Assembly (NCBI GenBank): GCA_003525525.1
Contig: DQED01000169.1
Location: 1-7,186, forward strand
From: Desulfovibrio sp.
Lineage (GTDB): Bacteria; Desulfobacterota; Desulfovibrionia; Desulfovibrionales; Desulfovibrionaceae
Reading direction: 5' to 3'
Length of the DNA stretch: 7,186 nucleotides
Below the pieces are notes generated by a model that was not told where the DNA came from, did no database searches, and saw nothing but the letters and a program-made list of their open reading frames with translations. The stretch's first letter is position 1. Each line of letters opens with the position of its first letter. Both the position numbers and the translations under genes were made by a program. Of the stretch, positions 5,925 to 7,186 are shown one piece after another.

Positions 5925-6005
5925 GCGCGCGAAACCTCCGGGCATGGATGCCGCCAAGCGGATACACCTTTTTCCCGCAAACGAAAACCACCCTCGGGGC
6001 AACCC
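5925..6005. promoter_or_regulatory. Divergent intergenic control region, mqnC / CoA-binding operon
   Basis: These 81 bases must hold the start signals of mqnC (minus) and of the CoA-binding operon (plus). It contains the mqnC ribosome site (GGAGG on the minus strand) and a small inverted repeat GGCAT-GG-ATGCC (5941-5952). A short A/T-enriched stretch around 5964-5987 is the likeliest place for promoter elements. No convincing -35/-10 pair stands out on either strand. Confidence 0.4.
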
Positions 6006-6419
6006 ATGCTGTACGCCGATTCGCTGCTCAAGGAACTGCTCGCTCCGGGCAAGACCATCGCCCTGGTCGGGGCCAAGGACCGGCCCGGAACCGAAGTGGA
6101 CATGGTCGGGCGCTACCTGATCGACGCCGGGTTCACGGTCATCCCGGTCCATCCGGCCAGGTCCTCGGTCTGGGGTCTGCCGGCGCGCAAGACGCTCGCC
6201 GAGATCGCCGCGCCCATCGACATCGTCAACCTGTTCCGCGCCCCGGCCCACTGTCCGGCCCATGCCGCGGAAGTGCTGGCGCTCGAATGCCGGCCGCACT
6301 GCTTCTGGATGCAATCCGGCATCGCCAGTCCCGAAGCACGGGAACTTTTGTCGCCGCACGGCGTCGTTGTGGTGGAAGACCGTTGCATCATGGTTGAACA
6401 CCGCCGTCTTTGGGGTTAA
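6006..6419 (+). CDS. CoA-binding domain protein (YccU-like, PF13380)
   Basis: 137-residue stand-alone CoA-binding (Rossmann-type) protein, the size usual for the YccU group. It is cytoplasmic and of unknown physiological role; the fold is shared with the N-terminal part of succinyl-CoA synthetase alpha. Visible marks are TIALVGAKDRPG (17-28; nucleotide loop), YLIDAGFTVIPVHP (37-50), the ASSVWGLPA-type turn around 51-60, IDIVNLFRAP (71-80), CFWMQSGI (99-106; the W-Q-G-I signature) and VVVEDRCIMVEH (121-132). ATG at 6006 was chosen because the fold begins about 15 residues later; the ribosome site is weak (GGGGC). The next gene starts 10 nt after its stop, whose TAA forms part of that gene's ribosome site, so the two are translationally linked. 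Confidence 0.9.
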   Translation: MLYADSLLKELLAPGKTIALVGAKDRPGTEVDMVGRYLIDAGFTVIPVHPARSSVWGLPARKTLAEIAAPIDIVNLFRAPAHCPAHAAEVLALECRPHCFWMQSGIASPEARELLSPHGVVVVEDRCIMVEHRRLWG

Positions 6420-6429
6420 GGAGAAACAG

Positions 6430-6921
6430 ATGCCGCATACGCTCGCCTTCACCTGCCGTCGCTGCGGCCATTGCTGCCACGGCGAAGGCGGCATCGTGAT
6501 GTCGCGCGGCGACATCACGCGCCTTGCCGCCCATCTCCAGATGGAACCGGACGCCATGCTCGCGCGGTACGCCCATTTCGTTTCGGGCAAATACCGCCTT
6601 ACGACAGGCCCGGACGGCTACTGCGTCTTTTACGCGGAAGGCTGCGGCGTCCATCCGGGACGGCCCGACGTCTGCCGGGCCTGGCCGTACTTTCGGGGCA
6701 ACATCATCGACGCCGGCAGCCACGCCATGGCGATCGAGGATTGCCCGGGCATCAACCGCGAGGTCTCCCACGCCGAATTCGCCCGCCAGGGCCGGGAATA
6801 CCTCGCTCGACACGGCCTGTCCCGCGCCAGGGGCGAGGACGTGCCGGAGGCGCTGGCCGACGTCGCGCCGGAGCAAACCGAGGACACGGAAGATGGGCCA
6901 AGCGGATTCCATGCGCCTTGA
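6430..6921 (+). CDS. YkgJ family cysteine-cluster protein
   Basis: 163-residue protein of the YkgJ/UPF0153 family (PF03692), thought to bind zinc or an iron-sulfur cluster; function not established. TAAGGAG overlapping the previous stop gives a strong ribosome site six bases before the ATG. The complete cysteine set is present: C9-x2-C12-G-x-C15-C16 (FTCRRCGHCC), C65 in GYCVFY, C72 in GCGVHPGRP, C82 in RPDVCRAWPYF and C105 in EDCPG. Residues 1-110 form the domain. A helical stretch (113-132) is followed by an acidic tail (EDVPEALADVAPEQTEDTED) that reads as a flexible extension. The tail-coding DNA overlaps the start of the J-domain gene by 29 nt, in another frame. Soluble, no signal peptide. 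Confidence 0.92.
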   Translation: MPHTLAFTCRRCGHCCHGEGGIVMSRGDITRLAAHLQMEPDAMLARYAHFVSGKYRLTTGPDGYCVFYAEGCGVHPGRPDVCRAWPYFRGNIIDAGSHAMAIEDCPGINREVSHAEFARQGREYLARHGLSRARGEDVPEALADVAPEQTEDTEDGPSGFHAP

Positions 6922-7186
6922 CGAGGCGCGCTCCCTGCTCGGCGTGACGGCCGCCTCCGACCTCGAAGCCGTCAAATCCGCCTACCGCAAGCTGGCCTTC
7001 AGCCTCCATCCCGACCTGCACCCCGACGATCCCGGGGCCAAGCGCAAATTCCAGCGCTTAAACGAAGCCTATCTGCTGCTGCGCCACTTCCTGGCCAGCC
7101 GTGACGCCGAGCCCGGCCCGCAGCACGCCAAGGGTCCGGGTGCGGCATCGGGAGCGGGCGGCACGGCAGGCCCAAAGCCCGGTCCG
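6893..7186 (+). CDS. J-domain (DnaJ-like) protein, 3' end beyond window
   Basis: First 98 residues of a J-domain protein, open to the window edge. The J domain spans about 7-66: LDEARSLLGV (helix I), EAVKSAYRKLAFSLHPD (helix II ending in the catalytic HPD, residues 39-41), then DDPGAKRKFQRLNEAYLLL (helix III). HPD is required to stimulate DnaK ATPase, so this should be an active co-chaperone. From about 73 the sequence turns into a Gly/Pro/Ala-rich linker (PGPQHAKGPGAASGAGG), as in class B/C J proteins. What follows the linker is unknown. ATG at 6893 has GAGGA eight bases upstream and overlaps the YkgJ gene by 29 nt; a second in-frame ATG at 6911 would start right at the domain but has no clear ribosome site. 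The overlap implies coupled translation with the YkgJ gene. Confidence 0.9.
   Translation, partial: MGQADSMRLDEARSLLGVTAASDLEAVKSAYRKLAFSLHPDLHPDDPGAKRKFQRLNEAYLLLRHFLASRDAEPGPQHAKGPGAASGAGGTAGPKPGP

Noticed and set aside
5955..5990. Promoter TTTTCG-N17-TATCCG for mqnC
   Set aside because: Only two of six and three of six positions match the consensus; this is not above chance.
4890..6005. Plus-strand frame antisense to mqnC, continuous with the CoA-binding gene
   Set aside because: The CoA-binding fold begins at 6006 and homologues are about 137 residues; the upstream part is a shadow of mqnC.

Overview
The window is a stretch of very GC-rich bacterial chromosome, densely packed with genes and fairly uniform in codon style. 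The gene set is FmdE-type protein, HemV-2-like metal-receptor lipid-free binding protein, futalosine-route menaquinone enzyme MqnC, a YkgJ cysteine-cluster protein and an M24 peptidase of a divergent type. This, together with an intergenic element opening with GCCTCCGGCGG, fits an anaerobic sulfate reducer of the Desulfovibrionaceae. That assignment is inference from gene content and recalled sequence style, not from a database search. I see no rRNA, tRNA, CRISPR, insertion sequence or phage gene.

Layout. (1) Positions 1-2505, plus strand: the 3' end of an ABC importer operon. It has an ATPase missing its N-terminus and Walker A (cut by the window edge), a secreted substrate-binding protein and an FmdE-domain protein with a C-terminal zinc finger. 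The 148-nt gap between ATPase and binding protein holds a homopurine tract and a near-perfect 25-bp palindrome that looks like a dispersed intergenic repeat. (2) 2526-3746, minus strand: an M24 (Xaa-Pro-peptidase-like) metallopeptidase, convergent with the FmdE gene. (3) 3881-4780, plus: a ten-helix EamA/DMT-family exporter, divergent from the peptidase over a 134-nt shared control region. (4) 4845-5924, minus: mqnC, convergent with the EamA gene; an A8/T8 run and a short hairpin lie at the junction. (5) 6006 to the window end, plus: a tightly packed operon of a CoA-binding-fold protein, a YkgJ cysteine-cluster protein and a J-domain protein that runs off the window. It is divergent from mqnC over 81 nt.

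How they fit together. The first block is a metal or metal-chelate uptake system whose binding protein is co-transcribed with a cytoplasmic metal-binding FmdE protein. Import followed by handling of the metal (possibly molybdenum/tungsten or iron) is the most interesting functional hypothesis here. mqnC supplies one step of menaquinone synthesis and stands alone among unrelated genes. The last block couples a probable metal-cluster protein with a DnaK co-chaperone-type J protein, which hints at a small metalloprotein maturation or quality-control module. No clearly new defence or mobile system is visible; the best candidates for undescribed biology are the transporter-FmdE pairing, the divergent M24 peptidase and the YkgJ/J-domain module.
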